DNA of 64,000 bases from Leptodactylus fallax (taxonomy: Eukaryota > Chordata > Amphibia > Anura > Leptodactylidae), in assembly GCA_947044405.1 (NCBI GenBank), contig CAMRHE010000068.1, positions 2,076,501 through 2,140,500 of the forward strand, in the 5' to 3' direction. The notes below the pieces were generated by a model that saw only the letters and a program-made list of their open reading frames with translations, did not search any database and had not been told where the DNA came from. The stretch's first letter is position 1. Every line of letters starts with the position of its first letter. Shown piece by piece: positions 10,320 through 20,835 of this stretch. A program made the position numbers and the translations under genes.

Positions 10320-13300
10320 ATGGCTCCAATTGGCAAAGATGCTGGAATTCAGCAAGCACCCAAAGCGGCGATTCTTACTTGTACCACCTTCAACGTAAAA
10401 GGATTTAATTCAACAAACAAGCGACACCACATCCTACTTCTCCTCCGGAAAATGAAAACAGGAGTAGCCTTCTTACAAGAGACGCACTTCAAAGGGGACA
10501 GGATCCCTGAGCTACCAGTCAGAGACTTTTCCCAGTGGTTCCATTGCACTAATCCGGATTCGGCCACGAGAGGAGTCTCCATCCTCATCCACAACAGAAT
10601 CCCGTTCATAGAGCACCAACGATATGCAGACGCGGAAGGCAGAATACTCTTTGTGAAAGGCACAATAGCCTCAGTAAAATACACCCTGGCCAATCTTTAC
10701 GAACCAAACAAAGGACAAGCTACGTGGCTCATAAACGCTCTTCAGACTCTGCGACTATTCGCAGAAGGACATCTGATCCTGGGAGGTGACTTCAATATAG
10801 CTCTCAACCACTCAATAGACTCTACTGCTCCGACCAACCCTATCTCGCAAAGAATGATAAGCAAAGTTATGAGCGCCCTACAGGACTTAAAGATCATTGA
10901 TGTATGGAGAACCCATCACCCCACCACAAAAGATTACACCTTTTATTCGCACCCTGGTCGCTCCCACCACAGACTAGATTATATTTTTATTTCGCAAGAA
11001 CTGCTGCTGCTCGCTAGCGTCTCGAGAATTGAAGCCATCACAGTTTCGGATCATGCACCTGTATTAGTGTCCATAACGATGCAACAGATTCCCCAAGCAC
11101 AATGGACCTGGCGGTTGAATGAATCTCTCTTTGATGCAGTTGAAAACGTAGGAACCCTGTCCAAACACCTGGTTGAGTTCTTCTCCATAAACTCCACCCA
11201 AGACATGTGCCCAACAATAATCTGGGAATCACACAAGGCATACATGAGGGGCGTTCTTATATCCATGGCATCCAGGATAAAGAAAGACAAACAAAGGAAA
11301 CTGGATCTCACCATGGCACGTATTGCTGAACTGGAGAAAATCCACAAAAGAACAAGGGCATTAAGTGCTCAAGAAGAGCTGACCACCCTGAGGGAATCAT
11401 TACTGGATCTTCTGAATGCCAGGTCGGCAAAGCAACACCTACATTTCAAGAAACTCTTATATGCCCACGGTAATAAGGGAAGCCGCCTCATGACGTCCTT
11501 GATTCGGAAGGCAAAGGCCCGATCCTTCATCTCTTCGATAAGAAATGACTCAGGTCAATTAAAAACGACCACAACAGAAATATCAACAGAATTCGTAAGT
11601 TTTTATACCAAGCTTTACAACTTAAGAAACGAGTCCCCAGCCCCAACGGATACAGAAAGAGGCACCCTCATAGCAGACTTCCTAGCATGCCTCTCTTTAC
11701 CAAAAGTCTCCTCAGAACAAGCATTGGAACTGGTAAAACCCATTACCTTATCAGAAGTGATTGAAGCATTAAATAGTTTCCCGATGGGGAAGAGCCCGGG
11801 ACCTGACGGACATCTGCTGGTTTACCACAGAAAGCTCCAACAAATCCTGGCCCCGCAGCTCACATTGCTATGTAACGCCTTGCTACTGGGGAAAGAACTA
11901 CCTACACAAGCACTAGAAGTGCACATAGCGCTAATACCCAAAGAAGGCAAAGACCCTTGTGAGTGCGGAAGCTACAGACCAATCTCACTACTGAACTTTG
12001 ATCTAAAGCTTTGGGCAAAGATCCTAGCACTCCGTATGAAGTCCCTGATTCCCACATTGGTACATATGGAACAATCGGGTTTTGTGGGTGGAAGAGAGGG
12101 AAGAGACAACACGGCGAGACTACTCCCCCTGATACAGAAAACGCAAAATACCAGCCAATCCTTAATCTTGTTGAGAGTAGATGCAGAGAAAGCATTTGAC
12201 AGAGTCGACTGGGACTTCCTACGAGCTACTCTACAAAAATTTGGATTCCCGTCTTCATTTGTCGCAGCGATTTTCACTCTCTACGCCAAGCCACATGCCA
12301 AACTAAGAATTAACGGAACTCTATCTGACACTTTTTACATCTCCAATGGCACAAGACAGGGATGCCCGCTGTCTCCCACGCTATTCATCTTGGTACTAGA
12401 AACGCTATTACAACGAGTTAGGCAAGATCCCAGGGTTAGAGGGGCTACAGTGGGAGAGTCTACCCTGCAGGCCACAGCTTTTGCAGACGATGTACTTTTC
12501 ATCATCTCAAACAAAGAAGAAGGACTACCGGTGATCATGGAACTCCTGCTTCACTTTGGCACAGTATCTAGATACAAGGCGAATTTTTCCAAGTCGGAGG
12601 TGCTGAACATAAATCTATCGAGCGCAAGAGTTAATAAATTGCAAAAGAGCACTCTGTTTCAATGGACTAAAGGGTCGATAAAATATCTAGGAGTCAAGCT
12701 AACTCCTGATTTGAATGATCTATACGCTAGCAACTTCCTACCCCTTTTAGGTGAACTGAAACGAGATCTTATCGCATATGAAAAGCTGCCACTCTCTTGG
12801 TTTGGCAGGAAGAATCTGATTCAAACTTATTTAATCCCTAAGGTGCTCTATAAAATGACTATGTTGCCAATCTATATCCCCAAAGCGTTCTTTGCATCTC
12901 TTCGTAGCATTTTCACGAGATTTATATGGAGGAAACGTGGCCCTAGAATCGCTTGGTCACTACTTATCAAGCACAAGTCTGCGGGAGGAGTAGGCCTGCC
13001 CGACATCTGGCAGTACTATCAGGCAGTCCAACTGGGATGGTGGACGTCACTGGCAAGACCCTTGGACAAAAGGGCTTTGGAGAAATCAGGACCAGCACTC
13101 GTGAAGCTTTGGCTACCTTCTGTGACACAGAAAACAACCCGAGCAACCTGTCCCTTGACACGGGGAGCATTGGAGATCTGGAAGGAACTAGGCCCTAGAT
13201 TAGCTCCTTCACCTTCACCTCTCCTACCAGTGGGCCTAATACCGCACTTATTACATGACGCTTCAGAGTTATACCCATCAGTTTGGAATGCTCTAAGTCA

Positions 13301-14162
13301 CCTCTCCCTAAAAGACATCTCAGATGGCGGCTTGTTGAGGCCATGGGAGAATTGCGCCACCATGTTCCCGCAACTCAAGCTGACCTTCCTTCATAAGGAG
13401 CACTTAAAGCACTATTTCAACCGCTTCATGGCAACTTTTCACCTAAGGAAAGAACTAACACCCTTTGAAAAATTACTGCTCTCTAACACTAAACTGCTGA
13501 GGAAAACATCAAACTTTTTGCACAATTATATTGCTCCAGCAACACCTTACAAACCAGCCTTTATCACTAGCTGGGAAAAGGAACTAAAAATTTCTTTGGA
13601 TGATAGCGAGGTGAAAGCGGTCTTGCGTTCGTCTCATGGCTTCTCAACCTGTATACGGATGAAGGAAAATCACTACAAGCTCCTCTCAAGGTGGTATAGA
13701 ACGCCAGAGTGGCTATTTAACAAACATCTCTCCACGGTAGACACATGCTGGCGATGTTCCGCTCACATTGGAACGTACTTACATATATGGTGGACCTGTC
13801 CTGTCATTAAACAATACTGGTCAGAAATACAAGAGTGTATGCGAAGAGCTCTGAAATCCGCAATAACCCTCAAGCCGACAATCATATTCTTAGCTCTCCC
13901 AGAGAAAAGTTATAAACCCAAAAGAGACCTCCTAGCCACTCATCTTATCTCGGTAGCAAAATTATTAATACCTCAATTTTGGCTCCAGACCAACGGACCA
14001 CCTATCACACTGTGGAAGTCTAAGGTCCAAGAAATTATGAGGTTCGAAGAACTCATGAGCTGGAAGAACAGGACCCATGACCACTTCTCAAAAGTATGGG
14101 CCCCTTGGATACGCTACACTAAAGCTATAAAAGCACAAGATACCCGGCTACCACGGAAGTAA
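10320..14162 (+). CDS. L1 ORF2 protein: endonuclease/reverse transcriptase
   Basis: 1280-aa L1 pol that nicks target DNA and copies the RNA there. The APE endonuclease spans about residues 18-250: TFNVKGFN (N25), LQETHF (E54), GGDFNIAL, RLDYIF and SDHAPV. The RT spans about 470-800: SPGPDG, ALIPKEGKDP, YRPISLLNFDLKLWAKILA, VDAEKAFDRVDW, NGTRQGCPLSPTLF and the catalytic FADD at 721-724. The thumb region has KYLGVKL and LPLSWFGRKNLIQTYLIPKV. A C-terminal CCHC motif (C-x2-C-x8-H-x4-C) starts at residue 1143. No stop or frameshift. All catalytic residues that can be checked by eye are present, so the copy may be competent. Confidence 0.94.
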   Translation: MAPIGKDAGIQQAPKAAILTCTTFNVKGFNSTNKRHHILLLLRKMKTGVAFLQETHFKGDRIPELPVRDFSQWFHCTNPDSATRGVSILIHNRIPFIEHQRYADAEGRILFVKGTIASVKYTLANLYEPNKGQATWLINALQTLRLFAEGHLILGGDFNIALNHSIDSTAPTNPISQRMISKVMSALQDLKIIDVWRTHHPTTKDYTFYSHPGRSHHRLDYIFISQELLLLASVSRIEAITVSDHAPVLVSITMQQIPQAQWTWRLNESLFDAVENVGTLSKHLVEFFSINSTQDMCPTIIWESHKAYMRGVLISMASRIKKDKQRKLDLTMARIAELEKIHKRTRALSAQEELTTLRESLLDLLNARSAKQHLHFKKLLYAHGNKGSRLMTSLIRKAKARSFISSIRNDSGQLKTTTTEISTEFVSFYTKLYNLRNESPAPTDTERGTLIADFLACLSLPKVSSEQALELVKPITLSEVIEALNSFPMGKSPGPDGHLLVYHRKLQQILAPQLTLLCNALLLGKELPTQALEVHIALIPKEGKDPCECGSYRPISLLNFDLKLWAKILALRMKSLIPTLVHMEQSGFVGGREGRDNTARLLPLIQKTQNTSQSLILLRVDAEKAFDRVDWDFLRATLQKFGFPSSFVAAIFTLYAKPHAKLRINGTLSDTFYISNGTRQGCPLSPTLFILVLETLLQRVRQDPRVRGATVGESTLQATAFADDVLFIISNKEEGLPVIMELLLHFGTVSRYKANFSKSEVLNINLSSARVNKLQKSTLFQWTKGSIKYLGVKLTPDLNDLYASNFLPLLGELKRDLIAYEKLPLSWFGRKNLIQTYLIPKVLYKMTMLPIYIPKAFFASLRSIFTRFIWRKRGPRIAWSLLIKHKSAGGVGLPDIWQYYQAVQLGWWTSLARPLDKRALEKSGPALVKLWLPSVTQKTTRATCPLTRGALEIWKELGPRLAPSPSPLLPVGLIPHLLHDASELYPSVWNALSHLSLKDISDGGLLRPWENCATMFPQLKLTFLHKEHLKHYFNRFMATFHLRKELTPFEKLLLSNTKLLRKTSNFLHNYIAPATPYKPAFITSWEKELKISLDDSEVKAVLRSSHGFSTCIRMKENHYKLLSRWYRTPEWLFNKHLSTVDTCWRCSAHIGTYLHIWWTCPVIKQYWSEIQECMRRALKSAITLKPTIIFLALPEKSYKPKRDLLATHLISVAKLLIPQFWLQTNGPPITLWKSKVQEIMRFEELMSWKNRTHDHFSKVWAPWIRYTKAIKAQDTRLPRK

Positions 14163-14669
14163 TCCCTGTACACGCCTGTGAAGCCAGGACCGGGCCTCCA
14201 TGGTGCCCTCACCCTCTCCGTCCCCCTTTTACCCTTCCCTCTCTCCCTTTCCTCTCTTCTCATCCTCAGCATCTCAACATTATTTACACTTCTTAGCAAA
14301 CAATTATCCGCATACACACTCACATCGCATCGTCCTCATACATCCCACTCCAACACTAGGTCCCTCAAATCACTCCTCTACTAACTAAATCCTACTAACC
14401 ACCCTGAATCCCAAACTTCATACACGTTCAGCTACTCAAGAGTTAGGAGCAGCAACAGGAACAGCTACTCCTACGCAACATCATCCAGAATAAACGGGAA
14501 GCAAGAATACGCACTCCTAAGTTATGTGTGCACTCACCTGTAAACAGTGTTTATCTTGCAATATGGTGATAGAGATCTAACACTGCCTGTAATTGAATGT
14601 ATTGGATGGAATGTTTATTTATACTGTTAATATGAAAACCAATAAAAAACTTTGAATTTAAAAAAAAAA
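14163..14669 (+). other. L1 3' UTR and poly(A) tail
   Basis: 507 nt, pyrimidine-rich at first, ending 'ccaataaaaaactttgaatt' and an A run. AATAAA is the likely polyadenylation signal. Confidence 0.85.
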
Positions 14670-14686
14670 AAAATAGGTATCTGAAG
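14670..14686 (+). repeat. L1 target-site duplication, right
   Basis: Exact repeat of 8175-8191, following the poly(A) tail. Confidence 0.92.
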
Positions 14687-15006
14687 TGACCAAAGAGTAT
14701 AATGCAACAGCCATGTTAGTTCACACAAGACAAATCTCTATTTGTTAAGTTTTATAAAAAACTAACAATTTGTAATATTCAAGTCGAACACGGCTTGGTA
14801 AAAGGTGGTTCTCTCATCTCTACTCTGCATAAACATCCATGATCCATTGCATGCACATAAATTAAGAAATGACATTTGTTAATAAAAATTTGCAGCAAAG
14901 TGATTCTTTAAGTTCTAAAGACAAATCAAAGTTCAGAAATAAAAAAAAATGAAAATATAATTTTGTGAATATTCCATGTTTGACATAGTCTTTATCTCTA
15001 TGAAAG

Positions 15007-15237
15007 GTTCATCATTATATAAAAACAATGACGTGTTTAACACAATCCGGCTCCGAACAAAAATGTTTTAATGAAAAAGGAGATAAAGAATCCACCTATG
15101 TGATTTATAATGACATATTAATGAAGAGGGAACATGTGGATTTACATGCGGTGGGATCGTACAGTCTGAGCTCTCTGGATGGTCTGAACTTCTCGATTGC
15201 TACAGAGGATATAAGATGGAAAAACAACATAAAAGAA
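15007..15237 (+). CDS. V2R-A exon 4
   Basis: 231 bp from 'gaaag|gttcatcattat' to 'aaagaa|gtaaga', phase 0 at both ends. It encodes VHHYIKTMTCLTQSGSEQKC, then FNEKGDKESTYVIYND, VGSYSLSSLDG and EDIRWKNNIKE. This is the V2R segment (F.E.GD..Y.I.N...VGSY....W) linking flytrap to Cys-rich domain. Same length in B and C. Confidence 0.88.
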
Positions 15238-16189
15238 GTAAGATCTGTCTTGTCACATTTACAGTATATCACATTTCGGTTTTCAGGGGCCAGTACTTCA
15301 TTTGTTTCCAGTTTTATAGGCAACAATTAGAGTAAAGTACAACTTTCTAACAGTTGTACTATTAGGGATGACCTTTCTTACCTTAATTATTATTTCTTTA
15401 TGCAGACTATGCAGGGGAAAGAAGTTGCACTAGGGCACATCCTGGACATTTCGTCCATTATCTGCTCAATTCTAGAACATACTGTATAATAGATTGTACA
15501 TGTTTCAAAATATCTTTTTTAATTGCTTTAATTGTTTTTGTGAAATAACTGTGTTTCTGGGTTTTAGTTCCATTATTTCTTATTGACCCTTAACGTAAAT
15601 CTCACCTAGCAAGAGCTCAATGAAATCAAAATCTTTAGATTGTTTTGGTCAGACTGTCACAAACAGTACTTCTGCTTCTAATGTTCTTCTGTATGATAGT
15701 TCTGGATCACTATTCCTTCTATCTTGTGTAAATCTTTCCCCTTACTAACATTTAGCCATTGCCATCCAAGTATCATGCTTGACAGAAGTCATCGATCCCT
15801 ACTCCATTATATACTGTACAATATATCTTAGATTAAGCAGGGTATTTTTACTTAGTAGAAGATGTTCACACCACAACAGGCAAGGCAGTACAGCAGCTGA
15901 AGAGTAGAACTTGATGGGTGTAAGTAGTGAGCAGTTCTCCAGGCCCAGGTAACAGGCACCACCTTTCCATTACCACGGGGGATGCGACGCATGACTCCTG
16001 CAAACTTGTGTCAAAGTTACAGTATTTAATGATATAGCAAAGAGGGTGCTAGAAGATGAGCAGGTGACACTGTCATTAGGATTACAGTATATAATGTAAT
16101 ATTTATTGACCAGATCAATTATAATGTTTCATCTTGTTCTTCTGTTGTATCAGTGATGGCATTTACTGACACTCAAAAAGAAATGGAAG
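15238..16189 (+). other. V2R-A intron 4, left part
   Basis: Partly alignable with intron 4 of V2R-C ('tctgtcacgaacagtact' versus 'actgtcacaaacagtact', then 'ctgcttctaat.ttcttct'). No coding sequence or clear element is visible. Confidence 0.5.
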
Positions 16190-16239
16190 ATTGAAGAAAT
16201 CAGGCAATACCTTTTAGAGGCTAACTGAGTATATTTGAT

Positions 16240-16274
16240 GGTAAGCTTTCGGAAGTGCTAGCTTTCTTCATCAG
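16240..16274 (-). ncRNA. Hammerhead-ribozyme-like core (Penelope end, inverted copy)
   Basis: On the minus strand 'ctgatga', a stem-loop, then 'gaaag' matches the order CUGAUGA - stem II - GAAA. Stem II here (gaaag/cttcc) is poorly paired, so this copy is probably decayed. Penelope-like elements are known to carry minimal hammerheads in their terminal repeats. Confidence 0.4.
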
Positions 16275-17380
16275 ACATGGTGTTATACAAGAACTGAAAA
16301 TTCACAGATTTTTATACCCTATACACATGGTCTTCAAAGGATTTTAGAGTCCTTAAAAAAAAAAAAACAAAATGCAATCTAAGTAAAGAAGTTATTTACA
16401 ACTGGTCAAAAAATAAACAATCTGGAAAGTTGTGGTGCGTGACAGAGAGATCTGTTATCTGTTTGCAATGAGCTAGTGATTTGTGACCCTCACAGGTCAT
16501 ACATAGTGTGACATGAAACTGGCATGAATATTAAGTCCAAATTGCAGAGTTTGAAATTTTTGCATAAACTTGCACTCCCATTCTTTCCTCTCTTCCTGTG
16601 TCTTAAAAACAGATAACAGTTCCCTCTGTCACGCACCACAACTTTCCAGATTGTTTATTTTTTGACCGGTTGTAAATAACTTCTGCACTTAGATTGCATT
16701 TTGTTGTTTTTTTTAAGGACTCTAAAATCCTTTGAAGACCATGTGTATAGGGTATAAAAAATCTGTGAATTTTCATTGCCCTGAAGGCCCCAACTGAAAA
16801 TGGCACCTCACCTTGCCTGCAAAACAGGTGCAAGCACATCCACATTGCTGACAGTGTACCTGTCCCACAGTCACAACAGGTGCACAGAATTAGGGGGACA
16901 TTTTCCTGCAGGTCTTCCAGTGTGGCGTATCTCATAATGTGTATGCAATGTCCCACCACAGGCCTCTAGGTGGGGGAAACAGGGCAGAAACTTAGTCAGA
17001 TCATGAACTCACACAGATTCACCATTAATAACAGCAGAACAGATCTCCCAGTGGCCGCACATTTCTCCGGAGAAAAACCACTCTACTGAAGATTTGTGGG
17101 TTGTGGTTTTAATGGGACATTTTAAGACACAGGAAGAGAGGAAAGAATGGGAGTACAAGTTTATGCAAAAATTTCAAACTGCAATTTAGACTTAATATTC
17201 ATGCCAGTTTCATGTCACACTATGTATGACCTGTGAGGGTCACAAATCACTAGCTCATTCCAAACAGATAACATTTTAGATTGCATTTTGTTGTTTTTTT
17301 AAGGACTCTAAAATCCTTTGAAGACCATGTGTATAGGGTATAACAATCTGTGAATTTTCAGTTCTTGTATAACACCATGT

Positions 17381-17416
17381 CTGATGAAGGAAGCTAGCAC
17401 TTCCGAAAGCTTACCA
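17381..17416 (+). ncRNA. Hammerhead-ribozyme-like core (Penelope end)
   Basis: 'ctgatga' at 17381-17387 is followed by a stem II made of ggaag and cttcc with an 'ctagca' loop, then 'gaaa' at 17405-17408. This is the conserved core order. Helix I pairing is weak and the expected U before the cleavage site is C in the simplest fold, so activity is uncertain. Confidence 0.5.
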
Positions 17417-17548
17417 TCAAATATACTCAGTTAGCTTCTAAAAGGTATCACCTGATTTCTTCACTCTTCCACTACTTTCAATGGCTAACACGGTACAACA
17501 TTATACTACTCAAAAAGAAAATCTATCAAAATTCTCTTATTTCTACAG

Positions 17549-17672
17549 GTCCCAAAATCCCAATGCTCAGCAAGCTGTTTGCCTGGACATAGGAAAGCAA
17601 CAACTTCTAGTATACAATCGTGCTGTTATGATTGTGCCCCGTGTTCAGAAGGAGAAATATCTAATATATCAG
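17549..17672 (+). CDS. V2R-A exon 5 (Cys-rich domain)
   Basis: Exactly 124 bp, 'ctacag|gtcccaaaat' to 'atatcag|gtttac'. It encodes VPKSQCSASCLPGHRKATTS followed by SIQSCCYDCAPCSEGEISNI. The Cys pattern (C..SC.PG...CCY.C.PC) is the NCD3G domain of class C receptors. It ends in phase 1 and joins exon 6 to give 'D'. Confidence 0.92.
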
Positions 17673-17987
17673 GTTTACCTTGCATTAGTCTTAAGCCTAT
17701 AATACATAATGTAAAGTATTATGGACTAGATGGCATATATCTTTTGTATATAGTGATGAAATAATACAGGGCACAACGTCTTGACCACCAGGTTGGGATT
17801 TTCAGAAACAGCTGAACTAGATTGTTCTATGCTGTTTACATTATTGCTATAGCAGTAAATATGGGTTACAGCATAGTGGAAACACGGAAACAGCATAGAA
17901 TAGTGAGTTATACTGGAACTGGAACTCAGCCACTTAAAGGGTACCTCCAGCTATAAAACTACTTTTCAGAAATGAAATAAATAGTAA

Positions 17988-17988
17988 A

Positions 17989-18033
<45 letters not shown>

Positions 18034-18050
18034 AGAGAGAGAGAGAGAGA

Positions 18051-18136
<86 letters not shown>

Positions 18137-18139
18137 AAC
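17988..18139. repeat. Compound microsatellite (TA)n(GA)n(GAAA)n
   Basis: TA repeats to about 18031, then GA repeats, then about 21 units of gaaa/aaag to 18139. Highly slippage-prone and likely length-polymorphic. Confidence 0.95.
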
Positions 18140-18910
18140 TTTGTAATAAAAATGAATCTTACTAAAGAAATATTTTCCTGTCTGTATAGAATCCTCTCCA
18201 TACTCATCTCACCCCAATACATCTAGGAAAGAGAAAGGAGTCTAGTAATTAATTTATTCTTATCTTGATATATAGAAGTGTCAAAAAAGCTCCCTCACTT
18301 ATAGTGTAGCAGAGTATCTCTTTTCCAGTACCCTCCTCCTCCCCTCCATAGAGTGGAGCTGAGGTTTTAGGTCCTAAACCAGCTGTCAAAACCGTCCATT
18401 GAATCAGTCTTGAGAAGTCAGAACAAAATCTCCTAGAGTTTTTGGTGTATGAGTATTTTGTAGATGAAGCTAAGAGTACTGCACTCTGCTTCACTGTATG
18501 TGCCTGATGTGTAATACAAGCACAGTAAAAAGAATTGCCCTGTCGATGAATAGAGATATGGAAACAAATTCAGAACAAACTGGATTCATCCAACATTTTA
18601 CAAAAGTTTCTAGTTAAAGTGCCATGATGTTAGTGTGCCCCACATAACCGCTGAGACCCAGTCAAGACTCAGCAGTCCCCTGGGGTCCATGATGTCACCC
18701 AGAAACTTCCCTGGGCCTCCACTTATTAGACCCCAGATAATAATAATTGCACTTTGGGTTTAGGCTGATCAAGTTGGGCCCAAAGGAAACAAACAGATGA
18801 ACCTACAAAACAGATCTCGTGAGGTTCGTCTATCTCTATTGATGAAACTTGTTACTCATCTTCAGTAAATAATAGCATGAATTTTCTCAAGCAGGTTTGG
18901 AACACTAAAT

Positions 18911-19439
18911 TATTATTATTATTATTATTGTTTATTTATATAGCACCATTAATTTCATGGTGCTTTACAGTTGAGGATTTACATACGGTACACCAGATAT
19001 ACAAAACAGATAATGCTAACAGAGACCAACTGGTACAGTGGGATAGAGGGCCCTGCCCGCAAGGGCTTACAATCTATGAGGGAAGAGGGATAGAGACAGA
19101 AGGTGGGGGTAGAGGCTGTACAGGTGGTGGTGTGGTGACAGTAGTGTTATTGGAGGTTGTAGGCCTTCCTGAATAGGTGAGTCTTCAGGGCCTTCTTGAA
19201 GCTTGTGACTGTGGGGGACAGTCTTATGTGTCTTGGTAGTGAGTTCCAGAGTATGGGGGAAGCATGGGAGAAGTCTTGGAGACGATTGTGTGAAGAGCAG
19301 ATAAGAGCAGAGCGGAGTAGGAGGACTTTGGAGGATCGGAGGTTACGTGCGGGCAGTTAGCGGGAGATTAGGTCGGAGATATATGGAGGGGACAGGCTGT
19401 GGATGGCTTTGTATGTCAGTGTTAGTAGTTTGAACTCAC
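18911..19439 (-). mobile_element. L2/CR1-like LINE 3' end, 5'-truncated
   Basis: Reverse complement of the 3' end of the LINE at 1822-4620. It starts with (ATT)n and 'atagcaccattaatttcatg', followed by 'gggccctgcccgcaagggct' and sequence matching the C-terminal coding part (CASPILWNSLPRHI region). About 530 bp; a typical heavily 5'-truncated insertion. No intact ORF. Confidence 0.88.
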
Positions 19440-19515
19440 ATACATACATAATCTACATATTGAAAATAAAGTAGCACAAGTAATGAGTATTTCTCACATA
19501 TTCCTTACATTGCAG

Positions 19516-20414
19516 ATAGTAAAAAGTGCATGAAATGTCCAGAAGACACGTGGTCAATTGAGAACAGAACATTTTGCGCCTTGAAGGAGATGGAATATTT
19601 ATCTTATACTGAGGACATGATGTCGATTGCTTTTTCCTGTTTATCATCTTTCTTCTGTATTCTGACTATTTTCATTCTTACAATTTTTATTTTAAAACGT
19701 GACACCCCGATTGTGAGAGCGAATAACAAGAACCTGAGCTTTGTCCTCCTGGTCTCCATCATGCTGAGCTTCCTCTGTGTCTTCTTGTTCCTTGGTCGTC
19801 CTGTGGATATAACCTGCATGTTACGTCAGATCTCTGCTGGAATACTACTCTCAGTATCCATCTCTTCATTGCTGGCTAAGACTATAACAGTTTACATTGC
19901 ATTCAAAGCCACCAAGCCTGGAAGTGTGTGGAGAACATGGACTGGGGTAAAACTCCCTAATAGTGTGCTCCTGATCTGCTCCTCTGTCCAGGTTGTCATC
20001 TGTATGAGTTGGGTGACCCTCTCTCCTCCCTTCCAGGAGCTGGACACACATTCTTATAAGGAGAAGATTGTAGCTCAGTGTAATGAAGGGTCAGCTCTTT
20101 GGTTCTACTCTGTCCTGGGTTATATGGGGATTCTGGCCGCTGTTAGTTTTATTATAGCTTTCTTAGCCAGGACATTACCGGACAGTTTTAATGAGGCCAA
20201 GTACATCACCTTCAGCATGCTGGTGTTTTGCAGTGTCTGGATAGCCATGATCCCGGCTTATCTCAGCACCAAAGGCAAATACATGGTGGCCGTGGAGATA
20301 TTTGCCATCCTGACTTCTAATACTGGACTGTTGGGCTGCATATTTTTCCCTAAATGTTATATAATTCTCTTTAGATGTGAACTAAATACAAGAAAACATA
20401 TACTAGATAGATAG
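19516..20414 (+). CDS. V2R-A exon 6 (seven-transmembrane domain)
   Basis: 899 bp from 'attgcag|atagtaaaaag' to TAG at 20412-20414. It starts with the last Cys-rich residues (DSKKCMKCPEDTW), then 7tm_3. Counting from the internal Met at 19530, helices lie near residues 32-55, 69-88, 99-125, 141-163, 190-212, 225-244 and 252-280. Class C hallmarks present: [91 protein letters not shown] and FFPKCYIILFR. The usual Arg-Pro after YIIL is Arg-Cys here. Fully open. AATAAA occurs at 20438 and 20780. Confidence 0.94.
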
Positions 20415-20788
20415 AAAGATATATATGACATTTATATAATAAAATAAGCAATAATTTTATGGTAACAAAAACATTGTTTCATGTTATTATAGTAAATACA
20501 ATGACAAGTGTAATGCTCTGTATAATTTGTGTTAAAATTCTGCATGGAAAATGAGAATTATGTTATTATCTTTATAGTGAAATTAGAAATCTTAGTGTAT
20601 AATATAAGGACCCGTTTACACCACAATTGGTGTAGATGTTTAGTTTATGCATTTGGTAATTTGATGACTATAAGAAATGTGTCCATAGATCCCTATAGAG
20701 AGGATGTTTGTTGAATCTTCTGCGGTAGTGCAAGTGGGGCGAATTCCTGCCCATTAAGGGGTCTCTACTCTATATCATGAATAAAAGG

Positions 20789-20828
<40 letters not shown>

Positions 20829-20835
20829 ATTTATC

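Larger units (their letters stand above)
8192..14669 (+). mobile_element. Full-length L1-clade LINE
   Basis: 6.48-kb L1-type retrotransposon. It has a short GC-rich 5' UTR (8192-8292), ORF1 (8293-9399), a long inter-ORF spacer, ORF2 (10320-14162), a pyrimidine-rich 3' UTR, and 'aataaaaaactttgaattt' plus poly(A) to 14670. It is flanked by an exact 17-bp duplication (8175-8191 and 14670-14686). Both ORFs are open and the duplication has no mismatch, which argues for a recent insertion. It sits in sense orientation in intron 3 of V2R-A, lengthening that intron to 7.1 kb. Confidence 0.95.
16190..17510 (+). mobile_element. Penelope-like element fragment with inverted ends
   Basis: Related to the element at 34185-36640. 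Bases 16605-16780 and 16984-17510 are the element's 3' UTR in plus orientation. Bases 16781-17200 resemble its GIY-YIG-coding 3' end with frame breaks. Bases 16190-16604 are the same 3' terminal sequence in minus orientation. Outer ends are 'accttttagaggctaactga' (left, inverted) and 'caatggctaacacggtacaa' (right). The RT is gone. Inverted, partly duplicated terminal segments are a known habit of Penelope-like elements. Confidence 0.8.
17673..19515 (+). other. V2R-A intron 5
   Basis: 1.84-kb intron holding the simple-repeat block 17988-18139, dispersed-repeat sequence around 18600-18840 (ending 'cgtgaggttcgtctatctct', a motif seen again at 33066), and the inverted LINE 3' end at 18911-19439. 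The sequence 'caggtttggaac' just before the LINE also occurs in intron 5 of V2R-C (56257), marking the insertion point. Confidence 0.6.
5107..20414 (+). pseudogene. V2R-A: type-2 vomeronasal receptor, six exons, one frameshift
   Basis: Class C GPCR of the V2R family, expected in the dendritic membrane of vomeronasal/olfactory neurons, where family members bind peptide or amino-acid ligands through a Venus-flytrap domain. Exons: 5107-5450, 5920-6208, 7051-7870, 15007-15237, 17549-17672 and 19516-20414. All have GT/AG borders and matching phases. Exon 5 is exactly the 124 bp usual for V2Rs. The Venus flytrap is exons 1-4, the Cys-rich domain exon 5 plus the start of exon 6, and the seven-helix domain exon 6. 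With one base fewer in exon 3 the protein would be about 901 aa, normal for the family. The one visible defect is a +1 frameshift at the T7 run 7681-7687. Intron 3 holds a 6.5-kb L1, intron 4 a Penelope fragment and intron 5 a LINE 3' end. A homopolymer sequencing error is a real alternative to pseudogenisation. Confidence 0.85.

Noticed and set aside
16603..16959. 118-aa minus-strand frame in the Penelope fragment
   Set aside because: It is antisense to the GIY-YIG-coding and 3' UTR part of the element and matches no protein motif.
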